A stretch of 64,000 nucleotides of DNA from Treponema socranskii subsp. paredis ATCC 35535 (GTDB lineage Bacteria > Spirochaetota > Spirochaetia > Treponematales > Treponemataceae). The position numbers were made by a program, and so were the translations under genes. The notes below the pieces were generated by a model. It ran no database searches, was not told where the DNA came from, and was given only the letters and a program-made list of their open reading frames with translations. Below, one piece after another: positions 51,610 to 60,570 of the stretch (its first letter is position 1; each line of letters opens with the position of its first letter). Where the stretch lies: assembly GCA_000413015.1 (NCBI GenBank), contig KE332515.1, positions 748,097-812,096 of the forward strand, written 5' to 3'.

Positions 51610-53102
51610 AGCGCATCCTTGCACGCAGCAAAAAGAGCGGTGCCGAGTTTCCAGTTGTCGCCCGCACCCATCGTTACGAAAAGACAACCGTTCGGAAAAT
51701 CGGCTGAAAGCGGTTTTGCCAATTCTGAAAGCGCAAAGTCTTTCGCATCGAGCACTTCTTCAAAATAATGAACGTTTCCGTGATGCGCTTTTGTCTTTTC
51801 GAAAAGCGTTTTTCCGGTAACGCTCCTCCCTTCGGCGCTTTCACGAGCGGAAGCGTATATTTTATGCAGGATCACTTCGTCGGCATCGGAAAAAGCCGAA
51901 GCGAATTCTTCAAGAAGAGATGCAGTGCGCGTATAGGTGTGCGACATAAAATCGACAATGATTTTTCTGCCGCCGTAAAATTCGCGGAAACCTTTGAGCG
52001 TCGTTTTGATCGCCGTCGGGTGATGACCGTAATCGTCGATAAAGACGACGGAGTTTTCGCCTGCGAACGCTTTTCCGATAACTTCGCTCCGCCGCTTTCC
52101 GCCTCTGAAATTTGCAAGGCCGCGGACGATCCGCTCGCGGTAGAGATCGGGATTTTTTCCGTCGCTTTTAATAATTTCGCGCACGAGGGCTGAAGCGGCA
52201 CAGGCGTCAAGCACTTCGTGTTTTCCGGGAACGCACAGAGACGCTTTTCCCAAAAAGCCGATCGAAAAATGCTGCGCTTCGTTTTCGGTTTTGCCGATCG
52301 TCAAGCGGTAATCGCCCTCTGCGCTTTCCCCGTAAGGGATCATTTCGATGTCGCCCCTCTTTTTATATGCCGCTTCGGCCGCTTCGACGGCGCCCCTGTC
52401 GTCCGCGCAGTAGATGAGGGTGCCGCCGGAGGGCAGCTTGCAGATAAAATCGATAAAGGCGTTTTTTATGTCTTCATAGGTCGGATAATAATCCTGATGA
52501 TCGCTTTCGACACTCGTCAAAATTATCTTTTGAGGATGGAAGGACATAAAGTGGCGCCGGTATTCGCAAGTTTCCGCGACAAAATAATTGCGCGCTTTTT
52601 TTATGTCATAGGTTTTCGACGTCATCGTGCAGCTTTCGCCGAAAGAAGCGATGGCGGAGCCCGCAAGCACTTGCACGGGAATATCCGTTTCTTCGAAAAT
52701 CGTTCCGACGAGTCCGGTCGTGCTCGTTTTTCCGTGGACGCCCGAAACCGCGGCGCTGTAAGACTGCGCGGAAACTTCTCCGAGCGCTTCGGTGTATAAA
52801 AGACAGGGTATGCCGCGCGAGCGCGCTTCGATCAAGTCGGGATTTTTTTCGGGATCGTATGCCGACGAATAGATGACATAATCGATATCGCCTGTGATGT
52901 TTTTTTCAGAAAACGCTTGGGCGCGTATGCCGAGCTTTTCGAGGACAGCGTCGGTGTAAAACCTTTCCGCAACATCGCTTCCGGTTATAAGGGCGCCGCG
53001 TTTTTTGAGGATTTCGACGAGGGCGGCCATACCGGTGCCTTTGATGCCGACGAAGTGAACGTGAACGCCGGTAAAATCTTTCGGAAGAGAAATCGATGAC
53101 AT
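51606..53102 (-). CDS. murC: UDP-N-acetylmuramate-L-alanine ligase MurC
   Basis: Adds L-alanine to UDP-MurNAc in peptidoglycan synthesis, using ATP. The 498-residue Mur ligase has the N-terminal FVGIKGTGMAAL, the ATP loop SGVHGKTSTTG (about 120), the ESDHQDYYP segment, FRGGKRRSEV and DDYGHHPTAI, all typical of MurC. Length is normal. It is the first of the murC-yicC-cmk-mutY-like series on the minus strand. Confidence 0.94.
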   Translation of the reverse strand: MSSISLPKDFTGVHVHFVGIKGTGMAALVEILKKRGALITGSDVAERFYTDAVLEKLGIRAQAFSEKNITGDIDYVIYSSAYDPEKNPDLIEARSRGIPCLLYTEALGEVSAQSYSAAVSGVHGKTSTTGLVGTIFEETDIPVQVLAGSAIASFGESCTMTSKTYDIKKARNYFVAETCEYRRHFMSFHPQKIILTSVESDHQDYYPTYEDIKNAFIDFICKLPSGGTLIYCADDRGAVEAAEAAYKKRGDIEMIPYGESAEGDYRLTIGKTENEAQHFSIGFLGKASLCVPGKHEVLDACAASALVREIIKSDGKNPDLYRERIVRGLANFRGGKRRSEVIGKAFAGENSVVFIDDYGHHPTAIKTTLKGFREFYGGRKIIVDFMSHTYTRTASLLEEFASAFSDADEVILHKIYASARESAEGRSVTGKTLFEKTKAHHGNVHYFEEVLDAKDFALSELAKPLSADFPNGCLFVTMGAGDNWKLGTALFAACKDAL

Positions 53103-53179
53103 GGCGCTATTTTAGCACAAGCGCAAAAAACGCACAATGCGGAGATTTTATATCACCGGTAATGAAAATATCGAAAAAA

Positions 53180-53707
53180 TTACGCCTGCACGTTGAGCTG
53201 CAAATACACTTGATCCGCCAAACCGAAGCCGGCGTTTTTCGTAAGCTGTGTCGCGTATTCGTCATACATCATGTCTTCGTACATTTGTGAAGCGAAGCTG
53301 TCGCCGCCGAAAAGAGAGGTTTTCGTAACGGTGCTGCGCATCGACGATACCATGATTTTAACGATATAGGATTCGAGTTCGAGCGATTTTTCGTAGAGTT
53401 TGCTCGTCCTGTCGATCGTCGCGCTTTTTGCATGAACGGGAGCTCCGTTTGCCGCAGCTCCTACGGGAAGCGCTTTTTTATCGCTTTCGTTCCTAAACGT
53501 ATTTGCAAAGCCCGAAGCGAAGTCTCCATTCAACCGCCCTTCTTCGACAACCCGTTCGGATGCGACGGATGAGCTTTGAAAGGAAGCGGATGAGCGTATA
53601 CTTTTTACCAAATCGGAAAAAGAAGCGCCCTCGCCCGCTTCCCGCGCTTTTTGCATCGTTTCCGTTCCGTTCAATAACGACGAGTTGACGCTGCTTATTT
53701 TCATCAT
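53180..53707 (-). CDS. FlgJ-type flagellar rod-associated protein (no muramidase domain)
   Basis: 175-residue protein with a Ser/Ala-rich N-terminal half and a C-terminal rod-binding segment (LYEKSLELESYIVKIMVSSMR, then GGDSFASQMYEDMMYDEYATQL) that matches the FlgJ N-terminal domain. The peptidoglycan-hydrolase half of enteric FlgJ is absent, as in spirochaetes. It follows flgF and flgG, so it belongs to the periplasmic flagellum rod. GGGAG lies upstream, at the end of a hairpin from the leader-repeat family. Confidence 0.8.
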   Translation of the reverse strand: MMKISSVNSSLLNGTETMQKAREAGEGASFSDLVKSIRSSASFQSSSVASERVVEEGRLNGDFASGFANTFRNESDKKALPVGAAANGAPVHAKSATIDRTSKLYEKSLELESYIVKIMVSSMRSTVTKTSLFGGDSFASQMYEDMMYDEYATQLTKNAGFGLADQVYLQLNVQA

Positions 53708-53718
53708 TCTTCTCCCAT

Positions 53719-53776
53719 AAAAAGCGGCGGCGATATTTTAGACACCGCTTTTTATCGTTCCTCCAAAAAACTTTTG
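53719..53776 (-). repeat. Rearranged leader-repeat pieces before the flgJ-type gene
   Basis: On the minus strand the tail motif GCAAAAGTTTTTTGGAGGAA comes first, and the head hairpin AAAAAGCGG...CCGCTTTTT (53719-53727 with 53745-53753) follows, leading into the gene's ribosome binding site. The tail-then-head order also occurs at 9643-9698. The middle part of the element is missing. Confidence 0.65.
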
Positions 53777-53882
53777 CGCAAAGTACGAATATCCCACGTC
53801 TTACGCATAAGACACGCTATTCTCTAAAAATAACGTACAACATAAAAAATCGGCTACATTACCGGCAGCAACACTGCCGTTT

Positions 53883-53916
53883 GCGCGGGGAACTTCGCGC
53901 TCGTTCAAGTGCGCGG
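53883..53916 (-). repeat. Fragment of the 37-bp tandem unit
   Basis: Read on the minus strand, GCGCACTTGAACGAGCGCG and AAGTTCCCCGCGC match the 37-bp unit of 32025-32172, with small deletions. It lies directly past the flgG stop codon. Confidence 0.6.
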
Positions 53917-53917
53917 T

Positions 53918-54712
53918 TTAGCGCTTTAAGCTCACAGCAGTACCGAGCATGGTGTCGGACGTTTGTATCGCTTTGCTGTTGAACTCGTACGCTCTCTGCG
54001 CGACGATCATCGCGACCATTTCGTTGACGACGGATACGTTGCTCATTTCGAGGAATTTGTGTTCGAGTTTTCCCATACCCTCAAAGCCCGGGCGGCTTGC
54101 GATCGGAGCGCCGGACGCGTTCGATACTTTAAAGAGGTTGTCGCCGTCGGCTTCGAGTCCGATTTCGTTCGGAAAGCGGTAGAGTTCGAGCTGTCCCACT
54201 TCCGTGGGTTCCGTCTCTCCGTTTATCTTTACGCCGACCCTTCCGTCCTGACTGATGACGAGAGTCTGCACGTCGTAGCCTTCCGGTAAAATGATTTCCG
54301 GCATAACGCGGTTACCGTCGGAAGTGAGGAGCTGGCCGGTCGAATCGACTTGAAACGAACCGTCCCTCGTATAAGCGTAGCTGCCGTCGTATTTTTGCAC
54401 GCGGAAAAATCCGTCTCCGACGATGGCGACGTCTGTGGAAACTCCTGTGTGCTGGAGCGAACCCTGATGCATGATGCGCTGCGTCGCGCCGACTCTGACG
54501 CCGTGTCCCTGCTGGATGCCGACGGGCGTCACCGTGTCTTCGGTCGCGGGCGTGCCTGCGAGCTTTGCCGTTTGATATATCAAATCTTCGAATTCGACGC
54601 GCTGCTGTTTGTAGCCGGTCGTATTGACATTTGAAAGGTTGTGAGAAATCGCATCGATATTCGTCTGCTGACCGTTCATTCCCGTCGCAGCCGTCCATAA
54701 ACTTCTGACCAT
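53918..54712 (-). CDS. flgG: Flagellar distal rod protein FlgG
   Basis: Distal rod subunit joining basal body and hook. The 264-residue protein has the rod-family N-terminus (MVRSLWTAATGMNGQQTN, then ISHNLSNVNTTGYKQ), FFRVQKYDGSYAYTRDGSFQVD, and the C-terminal MVAMIVAQRAYEFNSKAIQTSD. Its length and the DGSFQ region are those of FlgG. It is preceded by flgF and followed by the flgJ-type gene. Confidence 0.95.
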   Translation of the reverse strand: MVRSLWTAATGMNGQQTNIDAISHNLSNVNTTGYKQQRVEFEDLIYQTAKLAGTPATEDTVTPVGIQQGHGVRVGATQRIMHQGSLQHTGVSTDVAIVGDGFFRVQKYDGSYAYTRDGSFQVDSTGQLLTSDGNRVMPEIILPEGYDVQTLVISQDGRVGVKINGETEPTEVGQLELYRFPNEIGLEADGDNLFKVSNASGAPIASRPGFEGMGKLEHKFLEMSNVSVVNEMVAMIVAQRAYEFNSKAIQTSDTMLGTAVSLKR

Positions 54713-54784
54713 ATCGTCCTCGCTTTTTTTTGCTCAAGGCTTTTACTTTTACACGCCGGAAACCTGCAGTACCGGCAAAATCGA

Positions 54785-54853
54785 TATTTACGAAATTCTA
54801 AAAACCGAAGTTTTCAGCAGAGCCTGTCCAAAAAACCGACTTTTGAGACAGCC
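54785..54853 (-). repeat. Two hairpins between flgF and flgG
   Basis: On the minus strand, directly past the flgF stop, lies CTGTC...GACAG around a CAAAAGTCGGTTTTTTG stem, then a second hairpin CTGAAAAC-TTCG-GTTTTTAG with a C(UUCG)G-type tetraloop. The second is close to the hairpins between lsrB-lsrF and lsrR-lsrK. They probably protect or attenuate the mRNA between the cistrons. Confidence 0.55.
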
Positions 54854-54855
54854 CT

Positions 54856-55656
54856 TTATCCGTGCTGATAGAGCGCGACGCGCGACCACAGTGTTTCCAT
54901 CATCGCGTCTTCGCTTTGAATCGTCTTTTGATTCGCTTCGTACGCGCGGTTCACTTCGATCATCCGCACCATTTCGTTGACGACGTTTACGTTCGACGTT
55001 TCAACGTATTCCTGCAAAACACGCGGGCGTTCGTTTCCTTCGGCGATATAGGCGGGACCTGCGATATCGTTCGTGTTGTACAGGCTCTCTCCCATCTTTT
55101 TCAAATAGCGTTCGTTGTCGAAGCGCACGATTTTCAGTCTGTCGATTTCGTTGCCCTCTTCGTCGATTATCTTCCCGTCTTCCCGCACGGTAAACCGATC
55201 GTTTTCAAGCGTGATGATGCCTTTTTCGCCCATAACGGGATAGCCGTCTTTCGTTTCGAGGATGCGCTCTTTACCGATAAAAAAGTTTCCGTTGCGCGTA
55301 TAGCGCTCGCCGATCGGCGTCTGCACGGTAAAAAATCCCTTGCCGCCGAGCGCAAAATCGGTTTTCGTACCCGTCGTTTTAAATGAACCCTGTTCGAAAT
55401 CGGTAAACTGTTCGTTCGTTTCGATACCGAGTCCGAGTTTCCCGATAATCGGAGCGGCGTCCGCGCTGCCGAAGGGCGTTTCGTAAACGCCGTCGGCATT
55501 CGTCCGCCGTAAAAGGAGTTCCGAAAACGATTTGCTCACGCGGACATCCCGTTTGTAGCCCGTCGTATCCACGTTTGCAAGGTTGTTCGAAATCGCATCG
55601 AGTCTGTTCTGCTCGCCGTTCATGCCGCTTGCGCCTATATACCAACCGCGTATCAT
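54856..55656 (-). CDS. flgF: Flagellar basal-body rod protein FlgF
   Basis: Rod subunit of the periplasmic flagellum, 266 residues. N-terminus MIRGWYIGASGMNGEQNRLD and ISNNLANVDTTGYKRD fit the rod-hook family, as does the C-terminal VNEMVRMIEVNRAYEANQKTIQSEDAMM. It is the first gene of flgF-flgG-flgJ. The frame is open upstream through the leader repeat, but family similarity starts at the ATG at 55656, with GAGAGGA just upstream at the end of the repeat. Confidence 0.92.
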   Translation of the reverse strand: MIRGWYIGASGMNGEQNRLDAISNNLANVDTTGYKRDVRVSKSFSELLLRRTNADGVYETPFGSADAAPIIGKLGLGIETNEQFTDFEQGSFKTTGTKTDFALGGKGFFTVQTPIGERYTRNGNFFIGKERILETKDGYPVMGEKGIITLENDRFTVREDGKIIDEEGNEIDRLKIVRFDNERYLKKMGESLYNTNDIAGPAYIAEGNERPRVLQEYVETSNVNVVNEMVRMIEVNRAYEANQKTIQSEDAMMETLWSRVALYQHG

Positions 55657-55660
55657 AAAT

Positions 55661-55880
55661 ATCCTCTCATAAAAACTTTTGCAGGAAGTTGCAACTTCCG
55701 AAAAAGTTTTTAGCCGTGCGCGAAAGCGCACATGTTAAATAATCGAGTTTGCAAAATAAAGTGTATCGTATTCATATAATTTGTATCAAAACGATATATA
55801 TACACGTTTTCTGCAAACATCCGTGCAAACTCGAGATAAAAAGCGACGGCGATATTTCAGACGGTGCTTTTTATCATTCC
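55661..55880 (-). repeat. 220-bp structured leader repeat, copy B (upstream of flgF)
   Basis: Second full copy of the element at 9658-9873, in the opposite orientation, again ending at a ribosome binding site. Conserved parts in order on the minus strand are the head hairpin, CTCGAGTTTGCACGGATGTTTGCAG, GAATACGATACA, TTTTGCAAACTCGATTATT and a GTGCGC/GCGCAC hairpin (55716-55731). The nested stem has an outer pairing 55671-55680 with 55702-55711 and an inner pairing 55684-55690 with 55693-55699. The inner stem differs from copy A by one compensatory pair. Confidence 0.85.
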
Positions 55881-55929
55881 TCTTTCTATTGTATCGGCGA
55901 AGAAAAAGGCCGTGTTTAGCAAAAATAAT

Positions 55930-55958
55930 TTGCAAAATACGCAGTCATGCTTTATACT
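55930..55958 (+). promoter_or_regulatory. glgC promoter
   Basis: TTGCAA (55930-55935), 17-base spacer, TATACT (55953-55958), followed by AGGGGAA at 55971-55977 and the glgC ATG at 55983. Confidence 0.65.
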
Positions 55959-55982
55959 GAAATACGAAAAAGGGGAATTACC

Positions 55983-57272
55983 ATGCCGGATAAAGAAAAA
56001 GATTTATGCGTTCTTTCGATCATTCTCGGCGGCGGAAAAGGAACGCGGCTTTTCCCGCTCACAAAAGTCCGCTCCAAACCGGCCGTTCCGTTCGGCGGAA
56101 AATTCCGCATCGTCGACGTGCCGATTTCAAACTGCATCAATTCGGGTTATAAAAAAATATACCTGCTCACACAGTTCAATTCGTTTTCGCTGCACATGCA
56201 CATAAGCAATTCGTACAATTTCGACCGCTTTTCCCACGGATTTGTCGAAATACTGGCCGCGGAACAGACGCTCGAACACACCGGCTGGTACGAAGGAACC
56301 GCCGACGCGGTGCGGAAAAATTTCCCGCACTTCAAACCGCAAAAACCGACGCACTATATCATCCTTTCAGGCGATCAGCTCTACCGCATGGACTTGCGCG
56401 CTTTTATGACATCCCACCTAGAAAGCGGCGCCGACGTGACGATTGCAACGACGGCGGTAAACAGGAGCGACGCGTCGGGCTTCGGCATTATGAAAATCGA
56501 CGGCGAAAACCGCATCACGGAATTCATGGAAAAGCCCGCACGGGATATGAATATCGACGACTGGAAAATTCCCGAAAGTTCGCGCGGCAATCTTCCGCCG
56601 GAAAAAGAATACCTCGCGTCGATGGGCATCTATATATTCAACGCTCCCGTCATGGATGAAATGCTCGACAACGATATGACCGATTTCGGAAAAGAGATAA
56701 TTCCCGCAGCGATAAAAACGAAAAAAATCAATTCGTACATCTTCGACGGTTATTGGGAAGATATCGGAACGATCGGCAGTTTTTACGAAGCGAACATCAA
56801 TTTGACCGAAACGACTCCGCAGTTCAACATCTACGACGAAAACGAACCGATATATACGCATATTCCGAACCTTCCGCCGTCGAAAATCAATAAAGCCGAT
56901 ATAAACGCTTCGATCACTGCGGAAGGATGTATCATCACCGAAAGCAGTCTCAATCACTGCGTCATCGGCATCCGCTCGATCATAGAAACGGGAAGCACGC
57001 TCGACGGTGTGATCATGATGGGCGCCGATGCCTACGAAACCGAAGCGTCCAAACGCTGGAATGCCGAACACAATATACCGGATCTCGGCATCGGAAAAAA
57101 CTGCCGCATCGCGCGTACCATAATCGATAAAGACGTGCACATCGGCGACAACTGCTCCATCAACGTAAGCGGAAATCAGTACGAAGAAGGCGATCACGGC
57201 TTGTTTTATTGCGCGGACGGCATCATCGTCATCAGAAAAGGCGCGGTCATCCCTTCGGGTACGGTGATTTAA
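55983..57272 (+). CDS. glgC: Glucose-1-phosphate adenylyltransferase GlgC
   Basis: Makes ADP-glucose for glycogen synthesis. The 429-residue protein has the nucleotidyltransferase motif LGGGKGTRLFPLT, KPAVPFGGKFRIVDVPISNC, the sugar-binding HYIILSGDQLYRMD, EFMEKPA and a C-terminal left-handed beta-helix (ADINASITAEGCII, then GSTLDGVIMMGADAYE). The frame opens earlier, but AGGGGAA places the start at 55983. In bacteria this enzyme is usually allosterically controlled by glycolytic intermediates. Confidence 0.95.
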   Translation: MPDKEKDLCVLSIILGGGKGTRLFPLTKVRSKPAVPFGGKFRIVDVPISNCINSGYKKIYLLTQFNSFSLHMHISNSYNFDRFSHGFVEILAAEQTLEHTGWYEGTADAVRKNFPHFKPQKPTHYIILSGDQLYRMDLRAFMTSHLESGADVTIATTAVNRSDASGFGIMKIDGENRITEFMEKPARDMNIDDWKIPESSRGNLPPEKEYLASMGIYIFNAPVMDEMLDNDMTDFGKEIIPAAIKTKKINSYIFDGYWEDIGTIGSFYEANINLTETTPQFNIYDENEPIYTHIPNLPPSKINKADINASITAEGCIITESSLNHCVIGIRSIIETGSTLDGVIMMGADAYETEASKRWNAEHNIPDLGIGKNCRIARTIIDKDVHIGDNCSINVSGNQYEEGDHGLFYCADGIIVIRKGAVIPSGTVI

Positions 57273-57286
57273 GGCGGCTCCTTTTC

Positions 57287-57853
57287 GTGACTGATTCGAT
57301 GTACGATAAGCTCGGCGATTTGCTCAAAGCCGCGCTCGAAAAAGGCGAGATTCCGAAAAAGGGCGAAAAAAAAGCCGAAACGAATGCAGTTACGGACGGG
57401 CGCCCGTACGGTTTCGAAACGCGGAGCGAATCCGAAGCGGAGGATATGCTTCGTGCATCAAACGGCGGCGCACAGACAAAAAACAAAACGGAAGCGCGGC
57501 GGGCGGCAATGCACGGCGGGCAAAGAGGCGGCACGAAACTCAAGATTGAAAATATCTTACGTACAAAAGATAAAAAAAATATCGGCGAAGTGCTCAAAAG
57601 CGAAAACGGAGCCGAGAGAGCGCGCCCTTTCGAAGCATTGCCCGCTCACATCAAAAAAGCCTGTGAAACGCTCGGCGTAAAAGCGGGCACGGACGAAAGC
57701 GAAATACGGAGCGCGTACCGCAAAAAGCTCAAGCTTTTTCATCCCGATTCGAACAGCGAAAACGAAACGGTACAGTGCATCGCGCACAAAAAGACCGAAG
57801 AAATCGTTGAAGCGTATAAAGCGATACTCGCGTATAAAGATTCGATCCGTTAA
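57287..57853 (+). CDS. J-domain protein
   Basis: 188-residue protein. A helical N-terminal segment (MYDKLGDLLKAALEKGEIPKKG) and a low-complexity charged middle precede a C-terminal J-domain, recognisable by SEIRSAYRKKLKLFHPDSN with the HPD motif that stimulates DnaK ATPase. I prefer the GTG at 57287, eight to nine bases after AAGGCGG; an ATG at 57299 is the alternative. It starts 14 bases after glgC and is probably cotranscribed. Client proteins are unknown. Confidence 0.75.
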   Translation: MTDSMYDKLGDLLKAALEKGEIPKKGEKKAETNAVTDGRPYGFETRSESEAEDMLRASNGGAQTKNKTEARRAAMHGGQRGGTKLKIENILRTKDKKNIGEVLKSENGAERARPFEALPAHIKKACETLGVKAGTDESEIRSAYRKKLKLFHPDSNSENETVQCIAHKKTEEIVEAYKAILAYKDSIR

Positions 57854-57928
57854 AAAAGACTGTCTTAAAAGTGTGCGGTTTTTCAATAGCCGCGTCGCGC
57901 TAAACGCACCGCACGAATGACGAGCCGC

Positions 57929-59287
57929 TTAAACTTCGCTTTCCTCTATGCCGTATTCCTGCAGTTTTCGATGCAGCGTTTTCCGGCCTATGCCGAGTAT
58001 GTCCGCCGTTTTGCTTTTGTTTCCCTTGTTCGCGGCGAGGTTTTCGCAGATGATCGCTTTTTCCGCATCGTCGAGCGTCGTACCGACCGGTATCGTAATC
58101 GACGGCGCGGCGATCGATGCGCTTACCGTCGGCGGTAAATCTTCCGGAGTGATTTCGTTTCCGCCGCACATAACGACGGCGCTTTCGATGCAGTTGCGGA
58201 GCTCTCGGATATTGCCCGGCCAATCGTACTTGTACAAAAGCGCTCGGGCGCGGTTGTCGATGCCTGTGACGTTTTTGCCGTTTTCTTTTGCATATTCTTT
58301 TAAAAACGCATTCAATAAAAGCGGAATATCGTCACGCCGTTCGCGAAGCGGAGGCACGGCTATGTGTACGACGTTGAGCCGGTAATACAAATCTTCACGG
58401 AATCTTCCCTCTTTTACTTCTTTTTCCATATCGCGGTTCGTCGCAGCGATGACGCGCACGTCGATGTCGATCGTTTTTTCTCCGCCGACACGGATGATTT
58501 TATGATCCTGCAGCACGCGCAAAAGCTTTACCTGCACGCTCGCGTTGACTTCGCCGATTTCGTCGAGAAAAATCGTGCTTTCGTGCGCGAGTTCGAAACG
58601 CCCCTTTTGCATTTTTTCGGCTCCGGTATACGCGCCTTTTTCGTGACCGAACAGTTCGCTTTCGAGCAGGGTTTCGCTCAAAGCCGCACAGTGCACTTTT
58701 ATCATTTCGTGAGCGCTTCTCGGAGAGAGATTGTGGATCGCGTCTGCGACGAGTTCTTTTCCCACGCCGCTTTCGCCGGTTATCAAAACGGACGCTTTCG
58801 TCGGAGCGACTTTTTTGATAAGCGTAAACACTTTTTGCATCTCAGCACTTTTGCCGATCATATTGTCGAGCGTATGAGCGCTTGAAACTTCGGCTTTCAG
58901 CTGCGTGTGCTGCAGCGAAAGCTCTCTGCGTTCGAGAGCGCGCTTGACGAGCATGGAAAGCCGATCGAGGTTGAGCGGCTTTGTCAAAAAATCGTAAGCG
59001 CCGTTTCTCATCGCGTCGACGGCCGCATCGATACTTCCGTGTCCCGTAAGCACGATGACCGGTATGCCGGGCGTTTCCGTCGTCACGCGGCGGAGCACTT
59101 CTTCACCTGAAATACCGTCCATGCGGAGATCGGTGATAACCAAATCGATGTCGCCCTTTGCAATAAGGTCGAGCCCTTCTTTTCCGTTCGCCGCGAGTCG
59201 CACTTCATAGCCTTCCATTTCGAAGGCGGCGCCGAGACCTTCGCGGATATTTTTTTCATCGTCGATGATAAGGATCGTGAATTTCAT
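57929..59287 (-). CDS. Sigma-54-dependent response regulator (NtrC family)
   Basis: 452-residue regulator with a receiver domain (phospho-acceptor Asp in VITDLRMDG, about residue 54), an AAA+ domain with GESGVGKE Walker A, the sigma-54 contact GAYTGA and FLDEIGE, and a C-terminal Fis-type helix-turn-helix (KSKTADILGIGRKTLHRKLQ). It should activate sigma-54 promoters after phosphorylation by the adjoining kinase, whose stop overlaps its start by four bases. Target genes are not visible here; in spirochaetes such systems can control nitrogen or flagellar genes. Confidence 0.93.
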   Translation of the reverse strand: MKFTILIIDDEKNIREGLGAAFEMEGYEVRLAANGKEGLDLIAKGDIDLVITDLRMDGISGEEVLRRVTTETPGIPVIVLTGHGSIDAAVDAMRNGAYDFLTKPLNLDRLSMLVKRALERRELSLQHTQLKAEVSSAHTLDNMIGKSAEMQKVFTLIKKVAPTKASVLITGESGVGKELVADAIHNLSPRSAHEMIKVHCAALSETLLESELFGHEKGAYTGAEKMQKGRFELAHESTIFLDEIGEVNASVQVKLLRVLQDHKIIRVGGEKTIDIDVRVIAATNRDMEKEVKEGRFREDLYYRLNVVHIAVPPLRERRDDIPLLLNAFLKEYAKENGKNVTGIDNRARALLYKYDWPGNIRELRNCIESAVVMCGGNEITPEDLPPTVSASIAAPSITIPVGTTLDDAEKAIICENLAANKGNKSKTADILGIGRKTLHRKLQEYGIEESEV

Positions 59288-60570
59288 TTTTTCGCCATCT
59301 TGTCCGCAATCTTTGCCGAATCGTCTTCGATCCGTTTCGTTTTATGTTCGCCGAGCAATTTTCTGTCCGTCTGCGGCACGGGAAGCGTTATCGTAAAAAC
59401 GGTACCTTCGCCCGCGACGGACGACACTTGAATATCGCCTGAAAATTCCTTAATAATTTTATAGGCGATCGTCATGCCGAGCCCCGTCCCCTTCGCTTTC
59501 GTCGTAAAATACGGTTCGAAGATGTGAGAAGCGGTTTCTTCACTCATGCCGATTCCGTTGTCCGAAATCGTTATGATATAAGCATCGTCCTTTACAAAGG
59601 TTTCGACGGCAAAGAGTCCCGGACACTGAGTACCCGATCTTGCCGCCGTACAGTCGGAATATTTTTCCTGTATCGCCGAAAGAGCGTTTTGCGCCATATT
59701 GATAAACACGTCTTTAAAAAGTTTTTCGTCGATGAGAAGACGCACCGTTTTCTCGCTTACGCGCACACTCACCGTAATACAGCTGTCGTGAAATTCGGGT
59801 ACGATAAAAGCGGCCGTCTCTTTAATAAGCTTTCCGATATCGACGAGCTCGAGTTTTGCGTTCACCGGACGGACGGCCATGAGGAAGTCCATCACTTTTT
59901 TATTGAGGTTGTCGATTTCTTCGTTTACGGTATCAAGATGCGCTTCGAGGAATTTTTTATCGGGCAGCATGCCGCTTTCCTCTCTCGCTTTTTTTACCGC
60001 TTTTTGCACGAGCTGTACGTGAATGCCGATGGCGCCGAGCGGATTTTTGATTTCATGCGCCATGCCCGCCGCAAGGTTCGTTAAACCCGCAAGATTTTCC
60101 ATGCGGCGAAGCAGTATTTCCCGATTGCGTTTTTCGGTGATATCGCGCACGGTAACGATGGAGCCGGACACTTCTCTCTTTTTAACAAGAGGCAAAACCG
60201 TAACCGTTATAAAACGAACGCTGCCGCCCGCCGTCTCGGTCGTAAATTCGTCGGAAACGTTCGAGCGGTTGTGTTCTCTGCAGTCATTTAAAAAATCGGC
60301 GATTTCGGCGTTGTCGACGAGGCGCGGAAGCGGAATGCTTTCCGCTTTCGGATCGTCGGGGCGGATCGAAAAGGGCACGTAGCGTTCGGCCGCTTTATTC
60401 GTCAAAATCAATTTCCAATCTTTATCGACGATGACGAGCCCCGTCGAAAGAGACTCCAAAACCGAATCGAAAATTTCGTTTTCGCTGCATACGTCTTCAA
60501 GAAATTCTTTTACCTGCTCGGAAGGAAGCTTTGCAATCTTTTCGCTGACACGCCTGAAATAATCACTCAT
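59284..60570 (-). CDS. PAS-domain sensor histidine kinase
   Basis: 428-residue cytoplasmic kinase partnered with the NtrC-type regulator. It has a PAS domain (about 40-165), the phospho-acceptor box AAGMAHEIKNPLGAIGIH, and an HATPase domain with QNALSAI, DNGIGM and GTGLGMTIAYKI. No membrane segment is visible, so it senses an internal signal. I placed the start at the ATG at 60570 (MSDYFRRVSEK), overlapping the holB-like gene by eight bases. Confidence 0.9.
   Translation of the reverse strand: MSDYFRRVSEKIAKLPSEQVKEFLEDVCSENEIFDSVLESLSTGLVIVDKDWKLILTNKAAERYVPFSIRPDDPKAESIPLPRLVDNAEIADFLNDCREHNRSNVSDEFTTETAGGSVRFITVTVLPLVKKREVSGSIVTVRDITEKRNREILLRRMENLAGLTNLAAGMAHEIKNPLGAIGIHVQLVQKAVKKAREESGMLPDKKFLEAHLDTVNEEIDNLNKKVMDFLMAVRPVNAKLELVDIGKLIKETAAFIVPEFHDSCITVSVRVSEKTVRLLIDEKLFKDVFINMAQNALSAIQEKYSDCTAARSGTQCPGLFAVETFVKDDAYIITISDNGIGMSEETASHIFEPYFTTKAKGTGLGMTIAYKIIKEFSGDIQVSSVAGEGTVFTITLPVPQTDRKLLGEHKTKRIEDDSAKIADKMAKK

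Noticed and set aside
55657..55731. N-terminal extension of flgF through the leader repeat
   Set aside because: The added residues come from the repeat and recur, by the same DNA, before the unrelated cupin gene; FlgF similarity starts at 55656.
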